Shown here: in pieces, positions 1 through 6,688 of the stretch
Position numbering within the stretch: the stretch's first letter is position 1
How the letters are laid out: every line of letters starts with the position of its first letter
Assembly: GCA_003222065.1 (NCBI GenBank)
Contig: QHUV01000022.1
Location: 1-11,560 of the forward strand
DNA from: Gemmatimonadota bacterium
Lineage (GTDB): Bacteria > Gemmatimonadota > Gemmatimonadetes > Gemmatimonadales > Gemmatimonadaceae
DNA length: 11,560 nucleotides
Direction of reading: 5' to 3'
The notes under the pieces: generated by a model
The model's input: the letters and a program-made list of their open reading frames with translations, nothing else
Databases searched by the model: none
Told to the model about the DNA's origin: nothing
Translations under genes and position numbers: made by a program

Positions 1-21
1 CCAACTCACATGACTCGGACG

Positions 22-465
22 TTAGGCAAGCCACCCTTCCGCTCGCCGCAACAACTCCCGCGTCGGCACCGGTTTGAGCAGCACGTCAGCGCAACCGAGC
101 GCGGCACAGCGCGCGGCGAGCGCGGGCTCGTCGTGGCCAGTGAGCGCCACGGCGACGCGAGGAGCGCGATTGATGCGCTGCAGCTCCTCGAGAATCGCCA
201 GACCGTTGCCATCAGGCAGCGTTAGGTCGATGAGCATGAGGTCGGGTCGATCGGCGCTCGCCACCGAAATCGCGTCGGCGACCGTGCTGGCAATCGATAC
301 ACGCCGTCCCGTTTGCTCGAAGAGCACGCGCAAGGCGCCGCTCACGAGGTCGTTGTCTTCGACGATGAGGACGTGGGCGACGCGATCATCCCTGCTCGTA
401 CGGGATCGTGAAGAAGAATCGGCTGCCTGTTCCAAGGGTGCTCTCGACCCAGATCTGTCCACCAT
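22..465 (-). CDS. Stand-alone response-regulator receiver domain protein (CheY-like)
   Basis: This is a single receiver domain with no DNA-binding or enzymatic output domain. With the start at 465 (147 aa), the phospho-acceptor is D80 in LIDLTLPDG. The acidic pocket is E36-D37 in LIVEDND, the switch Thr is T109 in ALTG, and the conserved Lys is K131 in LLKPV, so the phosphorylation site looks intact. It should receive phosphate from the histidine kinase encoded just upstream. The start is uncertain. ATG 465 has GGAG four bases upstream but lies 80 bases inside the kinase gene in the +1 frame. The first ~28 residues are Ser/Arg-rich and look like out-of-frame translation of the kinase end. The receiver core begins near residue 30, about base 380. 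TTG 435 is another possible start. The gene may instead be the receiver half of a hybrid kinase split by a frameshift. The stop TAA lies within a CGTTAGGC octamer. Confidence 0.85.
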   Translation of the reverse strand: MVDRSGSRAPLEQAADSSSRSRTSRDDRVAHVLIVEDNDLVSGALRVLFEQTGRRVSIASTVADAISVASADRPDLMLIDLTLPDGNGLAILEELQRINRAPRVAVALTGHDEPALAARCAALGCADVLLKPVPTRELLRRAEGWLA

Positions 466-1216
466 GTAGCTCCACGAGCTTCCTCGCGATCGTCAGTCCA
501 AGTCCCGTGCCATGATGAGGACGCGACGGCGTCGCATCGACCTGGGCGAATTCGCGGAAGATCAGATCGTGATGTTCCGGCGCAATGCCGACTCCGGTGT
601 CACCGACTTCGACGAGTAGTTCGACCGACTCCGTCCGCACGCGCCGCTGCGCCGTGAGCCAGACGCGCCCGCCGGCGGGCGTGAAGTCAATCGCGTTGCC
701 GAACAAGTTTCCGACAATGTGTGTCACCTTCTCGCGGTCGGCCACGATCGGCGGAAGCGACGGTTCGAGCTCGACGTGAAACGCGAGACGCTTCCGCGCG
801 AGCAATGACTCGTTAAGCGAGTGGACTTGCTCCAGCACCTCGCCGATCAAGAAGCTTGCCGGAACCAATGTCAGCTGATTGGCGGCACCGCGCGCATAGG
901 TGAGGATCTCACCGACCTGCGCCAACAACTGTCGGCCGCCACTGATGATGCCGTTGATGCTCTCCAGCTGTCGATCGGAGATCGGGCCGAGGAGGCCGTC
1001 ACGGAGAATCTCGGCGTGCGTGATCACGGCCGTGAGCGGCGTCCGAAGGTCATGCGAGATGTTGGCGAGGAATTGCGTCTTCAGCTGATCGCGAGCGCGC
1101 AAGTCGGCGACCTCCTCGAGCGCCGAGCGGAGTTGGAGCTCCAGCGCCGAAAGTCGATCGTCGATGCCAGCGGCGGTTGCCGTCATTGCTTCCGTTTTCG
1201 TTTCGACTCGCGTCAT
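386..1216 (-). CDS. Soluble sensor histidine kinase (HisKA-HATPase_c)
   Basis: This 276-aa kinase autophosphorylates on His and should pass phosphate to a receiver, most likely the one encoded next. Residues 18-48 form a predicted coiled coil. The HisKA H-box is NISHDLRTP with H55. The ATPase domain shows the N-box (N170 and N174), the G1 box DTGVGI at D206, the F-box around F220-F223 and the G2 box GTGLGL at G236. The protein ends naturally a few residues after the last ATPase strand. No transmembrane segment, PAS, GAF or other input domain is visible, so the stimulus must come through the coiled coil or a partner. The ATG overlaps the ABC transporter stop as ATGA (4-base overlap), indicating translational coupling. 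M11 is an alternative start. Its cognate signal is unknown. Co-transcription with a transporter suggests, but does not prove, that transport is sensed or controlled. Confidence 0.93.
   Translation of the reverse strand: MTRVETKTEAMTATAAGIDDRLSALELQLRSALEEVADLRARDQLKTQFLANISHDLRTPLTAVITHAEILRDGLLGPISDRQLESINGIISGGRQLLAQVGEILTYARGAANQLTLVPASFLIGEVLEQVHSLNESLLARKRLAFHVELEPSLPPIVADREKVTHIVGNLFGNAIDFTPAGGRVWLTAQRRVRTESVELLVEVGDTGVGIAPEHHDLIFREFAQVDATPSRPHHGTGLGLTIARKLVELHGGQIWVESTLGTGSRFFFTIPYEQG
470..473 (-). promoter_or_regulatory. Possible ribosome binding site for the receiver gene inside the kinase gene
   Basis: GGAG on the minus strand lies four bases before ATG 465. It supports that start, but the same bases encode the conserved Glu-Leu-His-Gly-Gly stretch of the kinase, so the match may be accidental. 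Confidence 0.35.
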
Positions 1217-3042
1217 TCGGCTAATCCGCCGTCCGTTACGGGCTGCACCAACTCGATGTTCTCGTCCTCTTCCGCGATTGCGTCCTCGAGCTGCTGCCTG
1301 TTGAGGAGCGCCCAGTAGCGGCCGCCGGCCGCGAGCAACTCGTCATGACGTCCTTGCTCGACGATCTCTCCACGCTCGAGCACGACGATCCAACTCGCGT
1401 CGCGAATCGCGCTGATGCGATGCGAGGCGATGAGCGCCGTGCGTCCCGCCAACGTCGTCCGAAGCGCGTGTAGAATCTCGGCTTCGGTGTGCGTATCAAC
1501 CGCGGACAGCGCATCATCGAGCAGCACGATGCTTGGCCGGCGGGCTAGTGCACGAGCGAGCGCGGCCCTTTGCTTCTGGCCGCCGGAGAGATTGATACCC
1601 CTCTCCCCCAATACCGTGGCGAATCGGCCCGGAAACTGTTCAACCGTCGCGGCCAGCTGCGCGATCCCCGCCGCCCAACGACCTGCCTCTGCCGACGATG
1701 CCCCGTAAGCAAGATTGCTGGCTATCGTATCGCTGAAGAGAAAACTCTCTTGCGGGACGTAACCGATTTCCGTGCGCAATGTCACCAGACTCAGGTCACG
1801 GATCGGCACTCCGTCGAGCAGTATCTCGCCTTCCTGCGGGTCGTACAGGCGAGGCACCAAGTCCATCAACGCGCTCTTGCCGCTCCCCGCTGAACCGACG
1901 ATGCCGATCGTCGCCCCGGCCGGGGGGGTGAAGGATACATGACGGAGCACCCAGCGAGGTCGTCCGTGGTCACTCTTCTCGGTACCGGGATAGTAAAAGC
2001 CCACGTCACGAAACTCGATCGTGCGCCCGGCATTCGTTGTCGTGGGTGGCAGCGCACGTCCCGATGTCGGTTCCAAAAGGAGTGAACGTGCATCGAGAAT
2101 ATCGAGCAGGCGTGCCATCGACGCGGCGCCACGCTGGAAGAGGTTGATCACCCACCCCAGCGCGATGAGTGGCCAGGTGAGCATTCCGAGATAGAGCCCG
2201 AAGGCGACGAACGAGCCGACGCTAATCGCACCGCGGATCGTCAGGGCGCCACCGATCCACAGCACCGCAACCATGCCGAGCCCGGCGAGCAGCACGAACG
2301 CGGGATGCATCGCGCCATATAGCCTTACGAGACGCATGTTCTTCTCGAGGTACTCGTCGTTCATCGCGTCGAAGCGCCGGATCTCGGAGGTTTCCTGCCT
2401 GTATGCCCTAACGACGCGCACGCCGGACAGGTTCTCCTGCGCCAATGTCGTCAGCTCGCCGAAGTACTCCTGGACGGCCTCGAAGCGCTCGTGAATCTGC
2501 TTGCCCATCCAGATCCCGACGATCGGCAACAGGAGCATCGGCAGCGTCGCGATCATCGTTAGGCGCGCGTCGATGCGCAGCATGAAAAAGAGAGCAAATG
2601 CGCCGCCGGCAACGGTGTTCATCAGGTACATGATCGCCGGCCCGACGGCCATGCGCACGGCGCTCAAATCGTTCGTCATCCGCGCCATGAGATCGCCGGT
2701 CCGCGTCCGCGCGTAGTACGACGGATCGAGCGCCTCGAGCGCCGCGTACAGCGCGTTCCGTAAATCGTACTCGATCCAACGGCTCACGCCGTTGAGCAGA
2801 TCGCGCATCCAGTAGCGCAGCACCCCCGCGAAGAGCGAGACACCGACCATCGCGACCGCCAATAACCAGATGTTACGGAGCGCAACCCCAGCGCGTATTC
2901 CATCGAGCGCGCGCCTCAGAAACAGGGGCACGACGCTCGCCAGGGCGGACGAGACAATTACCAGCCCCAGCCCTATGGCAACATTTGATCTGTACGGGCG
3001 GTAATACGGAAGCAGTCTACCAAGCGCCTTTAGAGCGGGCAT
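1213..3042 (-). CDS. ABC half-exporter (TMD-NBD, MdlA/YheI-like), noncanonical Walker B
   Basis: This 609-aa fused permease-ATPase belongs to the multidrug/lipid exporter class in the inner membrane. The transmembrane domain spans roughly residues 15-310 with hydrophobic segments near 20-42, 58-78, 134-176 and 248-300. The ATPase domain follows from about 342. It shows Walker A GSAGSGKS (383-390), Q-loop Q431, signature LSGGQ (485-489), Walker B IVLLD ending at D509, D-loop SAVD (513-516) and H-loop H541. The residue after the Walker B Asp, normally the catalytic Glu, is Asp (D510). That DDALSAVD pattern is typical of the degenerate half of heterodimeric exporters such as MdlA and YheI, which pair with a half that keeps the Glu. 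No partner half-transporter lies in this window. The start ATG has GAAAGG eight bases upstream. It is first in the operon with the kinase and receiver genes. The substrate cannot be read from the sequence. Confidence 0.93.
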   Translation of the reverse strand: MPALKALGRLLPYYRPYRSNVAIGLGLVIVSSALASVVPLFLRRALDGIRAGVALRNIWLLAVAMVGVSLFAGVLRYWMRDLLNGVSRWIEYDLRNALYAALEALDPSYYARTRTGDLMARMTNDLSAVRMAVGPAIMYLMNTVAGGAFALFFMLRIDARLTMIATLPMLLLPIVGIWMGKQIHERFEAVQEYFGELTTLAQENLSGVRVVRAYRQETSEIRRFDAMNDEYLEKNMRLVRLYGAMHPAFVLLAGLGMVAVLWIGGALTIRGAISVGSFVAFGLYLGMLTWPLIALGWVINLFQRGAASMARLLDILDARSLLLEPTSGRALPPTTTNAGRTIEFRDVGFYYPGTEKSDHGRPRWVLRHVSFTPPAGATIGIVGSAGSGKSALMDLVPRLYDPQEGEILLDGVPIRDLSLVTLRTEIGYVPQESFLFSDTIASNLAYGASSAEAGRWAAGIAQLAATVEQFPGRFATVLGERGINLSGGQKQRAALARALARRPSIVLLDDALSAVDTHTEAEILHALRTTLAGRTALIASHRISAIRDASWIVVLERGEIVEQGRHDELLAAGGRYWALLNRQQLEDAIAEEDENIELVQPVTDGGLAE

Positions 3043-3136
3043 ACCGCTTGCCTTTCACATACCAATGCCTTAGGACTAACTCGTTGTTCTTGTAGCAGTT
3101 GGCAAATCTCGAACCGAAGTAGATCGCACTCGCAAC

Positions 3137-3142
3137 AGGAGG
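3137..3142 (+). promoter_or_regulatory. Strong Shine-Dalgarno for the lipoprotein gene
   Basis: AGGAGG lies eight bases before ATG 3151 and fixes that start. The rest of the 108-base divergent gap (3043-3150) must hold promoters for both directions. I see only a lone TTGGCA at 3099-3104 without a convincing -10, so no promoter is called. Confidence 0.75.
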
Positions 3143-3150
3143 GGGGATAG

Positions 3151-4044
3151 ATGGCGAAATATATCGGCCGCTTCATAGCGCCGCTCGCGCTCGGAGCCGT
3201 GGTTACGCTCGGCGCCTGCAAGGCGGACAGCTCGAAGCAGGATACGGCGAGCGCGCTCAATCGCGACACGTCGGCGCTAGGCCGCGACCTCGCGCTGGCA
3301 AATCGTGGCGACACCGCGGCGCAACCGCAGTTGAAGGACGTGCCCGCGACTCCGTCGGCGACGTCGGCGCCCGCCCGCACGACCCCGCGCAGCACGACCC
3401 GGCCGGCGACCTCGACGTCGCGTCCGGCGACGACGACATCTCGCCCAACGACGACGGCGAGTGGCAACACCGTCACCCATCCGAGCACCGGTGCGGCCAA
3501 CAGCGGTGGTGCCGTCGGCACGATTGCCGCCGGCACGACGATGTCGCTCACGCCGACGGCCACGGTATGTACAAACACTAACAAAGTCGGCGACAAGATC
3601 ACGGCGACAACCCAGAGTGCCGTGGCGGGCTCGAACGGCGCGGTGATTCCCGCGGGCTCGACGGTGACCCTGACGGTGACGGAATTGAAGCGCAGCGAGA
3701 ACTCCAACGATCAAATCATTATGGGATTCGCGGTGAACTCGGTGAGCTTCGGTGGCAAGACGTATCCGCTCGATGCCTCGATCGAGAGCACGAACGTCAC
3801 CCGCGTGCGCAATCAGCCGAAGAGCAAGGATGCGCAGAAGGTCGCGATCGGCGCCGGTATCGGAGCGATCGCGGGCCAGGTCCTCGGCAAGAATACGAAG
3901 TCGACGATCATCGGCGCGGCGGTGGGTGCTGCCGCCGGCGGCGCGGCGGCAGCAGCCACGGCGAATTACGAGGGCTGCATCCAGAACACGAGCACGATGG
4001 TGATCAAGCTCAACGCGCCCACGCAGGTTAGAATCGCCACGTAG
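3151..4044 (+). CDS. Putative lipoprotein with Thr/Pro/Arg linker and glycine-zipper segment
   Basis: The 297-aa product starts with a signal peptide and lipobox LGAC, with lipidated C23 followed by Lys, so it is probably an outer-membrane or periplasmic lipoprotein. Residues 66-103 form a low-complexity Thr/Ser/Arg/Pro linker. Residues ~122-215 look like a beta-rich domain with a GxIPAGSTV-type turn near 163-171, vaguely recalling the VirB10/TrbI beta-barrel fold; this is only an impression. Residues 232-268 are a glycine-zipper stretch with GAGIGAIAG and GAAVGAAAGG, of the kind found in 17-kDa-antigen-like envelope proteins. The last ~28 residues return to beta strand. C140 and C276 flank the zipper and could form a disulfide. 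It stands alone, divergent from the ABC operon and convergent with ggt. No enzymatic motif is visible. Function unknown; a structural or membrane-associated envelope role is an inference. Confidence 0.88.
   Translation: MAKYIGRFIAPLALGAVVTLGACKADSSKQDTASALNRDTSALGRDLALANRGDTAAQPQLKDVPATPSATSAPARTTPRSTTRPATSTSRPATTTSRPTTTASGNTVTHPSTGAANSGGAVGTIAAGTTMSLTPTATVCTNTNKVGDKITATTQSAVAGSNGAVIPAGSTVTLTVTELKRSENSNDQIIMGFAVNSVSFGGKTYPLDASIESTNVTRVRNQPKSKDAQKVAIGAGIGAIAGQVLGKNTKSTIIGAAVGAAAGGAAAAATANYEGCIQNTSTMVIKLNAPTQVRIAT
3379..3459 (+). repeat. Low-complexity Thr/Arg/Pro coding repeat in the lipoprotein linker
   Basis: About 27 codons encode repeated variants of Ser/Thr-Arg-Pro-Ala/Thr-Thr-Thr (for example TSRPATTTSRPTTT). 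The DNA repeats acg, ccg and gcg codons imperfectly, so copy number could vary between strains. It probably makes an extended tether between the lipid anchor and the folded domain. Confidence 0.6.
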
Positions 4045-4048
4045 TCGT

Positions 4049-4131
4049 CTGTCATCCCGAGGAGCGAAGCGACGAGGGATCTGCTGCTCGCGGAGCGAGC
4101 AGCAGATCCCTCGCTTCGCTCGGGATGACAG
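4049..4131. terminator. Long imperfect palindrome between convergent genes, probable bidirectional terminator or palindromic repeat element
   Basis: The left arm 4049-4091 pairs with the right arm 4095-4131 around a GGA triloop. The outer 13 bases and the inner 17 or so pair perfectly, and the only irregularities are a few extra bases in the left arm around GAGCGAAGCGACGAG. It occupies almost the whole 89-base gap between the lipoprotein stop (4044) and the ggt stop (4134). There is no clear T-run, so it is not a textbook intrinsic terminator. The core resembles the GTCATCC(C/T)GAGCGAAGCGA palindromes that recur in intergenic DNA of many phyla (recalled, not searched). CGT flanks both ends (4046-4048 and 4132-4134), which might be a short target duplication or chance. 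Confidence 0.75.
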
Positions 4132-4133
4132 CG

Positions 4134-5966
4134 TCACCAAGCCACAGGTTGGCCCGACGACCGCGGATCACTCATTCCCTCGTATCCGCCGGGCACCTTC
4201 ATGATCGCGTTCACCAGGCCGATACCGCTCGTCCAGGAGATCGCGTAACCCATCGCGCGCAACGAGTCGAGCACGACTGGCTCGACGCCGTTTCGCTCGA
4301 TACGCAGTGTGTCCGGCAACGATTGATGGTGCAGGCGCGGCGCGCTCATCGCGTCCGATAAGATCATGTGATTATCGAGGACGTTGAGAATTACCTGCGA
4401 CGTGCTCGTTATGATCCGGGGACCGCCGCGGCTACCGACGACGAGCAGCAACGAGCCGTCCCGGTCGAGGACGATCGTCGGCGACATCGCGCTCAGCATG
4501 CGCTTGCCCGGCTGGATCGCGTTCGCTTCGCCTTGTACGAGCCCGAACATGTTCGGCTTGCCGGGCTGCGCGGCGAAGTCGTCCATCTCGTCATTGAGAA
4601 AAAACCCCGCGGTGCTCACGTACACCCCGGAGCCGAAGAGCGCATTGAGCGTCGTCGTCGTCGCGACGGCGTTGCCCGCGGCGTCGACGACCGAATAATG
4701 CGTCGTTTCGGTGCCCTCATGGCCTGACTTCGGCCGTTCGCTCGCTCGCAAGCTCTCCATGCTGCGCTCGACGTCCGCCGTCGGCGTCGCGTGCATCGCC
4801 GGAATACTCGCTCGCAATTGGCTCGCGTATTCCTTCTCGGTCAATTTGCCGACCGGCACTGGATAGAATGCCGGATCGGCAAGCTGCGAGTTCCTGTCGA
4901 CGAATGCCCGCTGGTACGCGGCACCGAGGAGATGCGCATACCGCGCGCTTCCGAATCGGGGCAACGAGTCGTACCCCTCGAGGATGTTTAGTGTTTCGGT
5001 AATGGTCACTCCGCCCGACGATGACGGCGGCATCGTCAACAGCGTGTAGCCGCGATAGGTAGAGCGCACCGGCTCACGCCACACGGGCTGATAGCGAGCG
5101 AGATCTTCCATCGTGATGATCCCACCGGCACGCCGCATCTCATCGGCAATGGCTTCTGCCGTTGACCCGCGGTAAAAACCGCCCGCGCCCCGCTCGGCGA
5201 TGCGACGAAGCGTTTGCGCGAGCGCTGGCTGTCGTAGCCGCGCGCCGGGCGCGACAGCCGTCCCGCCGGGCAGAAACACGTCCTTCCCCGGGAATTCCTC
5301 GAGCAGCCTCGCGTTCGCCGAGATCGTGCGAGCGAATGCGCTGTCGACGATGAACCCCTCGTCGGCGTAGCGGATCGCCGGCGCCATCACTTGGGCGAGC
5401 GGCATCGTGCCGAACTTCGCGAGCGCACTCGTTAGGCCGGCAACGGCACCGGGCACCCCTGAAGCGAGCGGGCCAACGATGCTCTTGTCGGTGAGATTCC
5501 CCTCCGCGTCGATGTACATGTTGCGCGTCGCCGCGATGGGCGCGATCTCGCGGTAATCGAGCGCCGCCGCGCGGCCATCGGCCATGTGAATCACCATGTA
5601 CCCACCGCCGCCGATGTTGCCAGCCTCGGGATACACGACGGCGAGCGCGAAGCCCACCGCTACCGCGGCATCGACGGCATTGCCGCCCTGACGCATGATC
5701 TCGATGCCGGCGTCCCCCGCGAGCGGTGCATCGCTCGCCACCATCGCGTGCGTGCCGAAAACGGCCCGCTGTCCCGCCTTGAAAGGCCACGCCGCGGGGA
5801 AGACCGCTGGCCGGCGATCGCCGGTATACTCCGCCGCGCCGAGAGTCTGCGCCCGGCTCGGCGAGCCGATGTCGGTCGCCGAGCGAGGCGGAGTATGCGC
5901 GGTGCGGCACGACAGAATTCCCGTCGCGATGCACGCGCCCAGGCACAATACTCTGCTCCTTTTCAT
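4134..5966 (-). CDS. ggt: Gamma-glutamyltransferase (lipoprotein form)
   Basis: This 610-aa Ntn-hydrolase precursor cleaves or transfers gamma-glutamyl groups from glutathione and similar peptides outside the cytoplasm. Family proenzymes self-cleave before a Thr. Here that residue is T421 in TTHYSVVD, giving a small subunit of 190 residues. Supporting motifs are ALDYRE (R139, equivalent to the glutamate-carboxylate-binding Arg of E. coli GGT), NDEMDDF with D462-D463, a lid-like stretch PGKPNMFG, SAMSPTIV (S492, with Ala at 493 where E. coli has a second Ser) and GSRGGPRI with G514-G515. The N-terminus has a signal peptide ending ILSC (C20), so lipid anchoring is likely, unlike the soluble periplasmic E. 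coli enzyme. The ATG follows the beta-barrel gene stop by one base, implying coupling. Its physiological substrate here is not evident. The gene contains one CGTTAGGC octamer at 5430-5437. Confidence 0.96.
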   Translation of the reverse strand: MKRSRVLCLGACIATGILSCRTAHTPPRSATDIGSPSRAQTLGAAEYTGDRRPAVFPAAWPFKAGQRAVFGTHAMVASDAPLAGDAGIEIMRQGGNAVDAAVAVGFALAVVYPEAGNIGGGGYMVIHMADGRAAALDYREIAPIAATRNMYIDAEGNLTDKSIVGPLASGVPGAVAGLTSALAKFGTMPLAQVMAPAIRYADEGFIVDSAFARTISANARLLEEFPGKDVFLPGGTAVAPGARLRQPALAQTLRRIAERGAGGFYRGSTAEAIADEMRRAGGIITMEDLARYQPVWREPVRSTYRGYTLLTMPPSSSGGVTITETLNILEGYDSLPRFGSARYAHLLGAAYQRAFVDRNSQLADPAFYPVPVGKLTEKEYASQLRASIPAMHATPTADVERSMESLRASERPKSGHEGTETTHYSVVDAAGNAVATTTTLNALFGSGVYVSTAGFFLNDEMDDFAAQPGKPNMFGLVQGEANAIQPGKRMLSAMSPTIVLDRDGSLLLVVGSRGGPRIITSTSQVILNVLDNHMILSDAMSAPRLHHQSLPDTLRIERNGVEPVVLDSLRAMGYAISWTSGIGLVNAIMKVPGGYEGMSDPRSSGQPVAW

Positions 5967-5967
5967 G

Positions 5968-6618
5968 TCAGAATCCGAATCGCGTGCCGAGTCTCAGGAT
6001 GAACTGGCGGCCTAACGTGCTCTCGCCTCCGGCGACGCCGGTACGCTGGTGCACGGAGAGAAACCCCTCCTGCACGAGCGTGATCTGCATGTCAGGGGAG
6101 AAGGCGTAGCCAAAGCCGTAGCCGATGCCGCCGGAAAGATCGGCGTCGAGCTGTCGCGGCGGCAACTGTTGGCCGGAGACGCGCGCGCGAAATGCCGAGT
6201 ATCCGGTGGCGCCAAGGGAGATGTCGATGATCTGGTGGAGGCCAATGCCGCCGCGCCCGGCGTGAAAGGTCGCCATCAGCTGCGTCACCGTCGCGTCGGC
6301 ATCGCATGAGAAGGAACAGCCCACGGTTAGGACGCCAGGGGTGTAGGTGAGCGGTACACGCGCAAATGACCCGATAATGCCGATCGTCGACTGATTTTGA
6401 ATCGGCATCTCGAGCGATACGCGATACTGCACGGCGTTGCCGAACTGCCAGTCGCTCTGCGTCGATCCGTCATGGACGTCGGAGATCTCCATCACGCCGA
6501 CGGAAAGGCTCATCCATGCCTTCGGCTCCGGCGTCGGAGGTGGACGCCGCCCGATTTGCGCGCGGGATTCGACAGCGGAGCCGATGAGTAACAGTATGGC
6601 GATAGCAACGCGCTGCAT
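5968..6618 (-). CDS. Small outer-membrane beta-barrel-like protein
   Basis: The 216-aa product has a signal peptide (residues 1-20, likely cut near ESRA-Q) followed by a Pro-rich stretch (24-32). After that come alternating polar/hydrophobic strands with aromatic girdle residues. It ends FILRLGTRFGF, a typical C-terminal beta-signal with terminal Phe for BAM-dependent insertion. The length fits an eight-stranded barrel of the OmpA/OmpW/OprF type. Two Cys (near 101 and 105, in GCSFSCD) may form a small disulfide loop. No catalytic motif is seen. It is first in the operon with ggt, one base apart, so the two may share a role at the outer membrane; that link is inference. The start has no Shine-Dalgarno. 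A TAACTTTC element six bases upstream suggests a very short or absent leader. Confidence 0.8.
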   Translation of the reverse strand: MQRVAIAILLLIGSAVESRAQIGRRPPPTPEPKAWMSLSVGVMEISDVHDGSTQSDWQFGNAVQYRVSLEMPIQNQSTIGIIGSFARVPLTYTPGVLTVGCSFSCDADATVTQLMATFHAGRGGIGLHQIIDISLGATGYSAFRARVSGQQLPPRQLDADLSGGIGYGFGYAFSPDMQITLVQEGFLSVHQRTGVAGGESTLGRQFILRLGTRFGF

Positions 6619-6624
6619 GGCTCG

Positions 6625-6632
6625 GAAAGTTA
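6625..6632 (-). promoter_or_regulatory. Candidate -10/-7 element for the beta-barrel-ggt operon
   Basis: TAACTTTC on the minus strand is six bases before ATG 6618. It matches seven of eight positions of the Bacteroidota-type TAnnTTTG consensus. No matching -33 element is obvious. Confidence 0.25.
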
Positions 6633-6653
6633 GCGTCCGCGCAGCACCGAGGA

Positions 6654-6670
6654 CCTAGCACCTAGCACCT
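6654..6670. repeat. Short tandem repeat CCTAGCA in divergent promoter region
   Basis: Two perfect 7-base units CCTAGCA plus a partial CCT lie in the 70-base gap between divergent genes. They sit where the upstream part of the murQ promoter would be. They may be a binding site or a slippage-prone microsatellite. Confidence 0.5.
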
Positions 6671-6676
6671 CTGTTT

Positions 6677-6684
6677 TATCTTTG
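6677..6684 (+). promoter_or_regulatory. Candidate -10/-7 element for murQ-anmK
   Basis: TATCTTTG matches the TAnnTTTG consensus at all fixed positions and also resembles a sigma-70 -10. It ends four bases before the GTG start at 6689. The murQ transcript would therefore be leaderless or nearly so, in keeping with the lack of any Shine-Dalgarno. Confidence 0.35.
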
Positions 6685-6688
6685 TTCC

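Noticed and set aside
382..400. Programmed +1 frameshift fusing kinase and receiver, as in prfB
   Set aside because: The GGA codon before UGA does not allow good re-pairing in the +1 frame, and no strong slippery sequence is present. It is kept only as a minor option within the overlap finding.
3099..3104. TTGGCA as a -35 box for the lipoprotein gene
   Set aside because: No acceptable -10 lies 16-18 bases downstream; the best candidate, TAGATC, is 15 bases away and poor.
3030..3707. 225-codon hydrophobic minus-strand frame rich in Val/Ala opposite the lipoprotein start
   Set aside because: It is antisense to the Thr-rich and Ala-rich codons of the lipoprotein, overlaps the ABC start, and shows no domain.
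3277..4140. 287-codon Arg-rich open frame on the minus strand opposite the lipoprotein gene
   Set aside because: Its product is dominated by Arg/Gly runs, the frame crosses the terminator hairpin, and the plus-strand lipoprotein has a signal peptide and a strong ribosome binding site. It is a shadow frame.
5140..5946. 268-codon minus-strand frame in a second frame of ggt
   Set aside because: It is an Arg/Gly/His-rich alternate frame wholly inside ggt, where the GGT frame has all family motifs.
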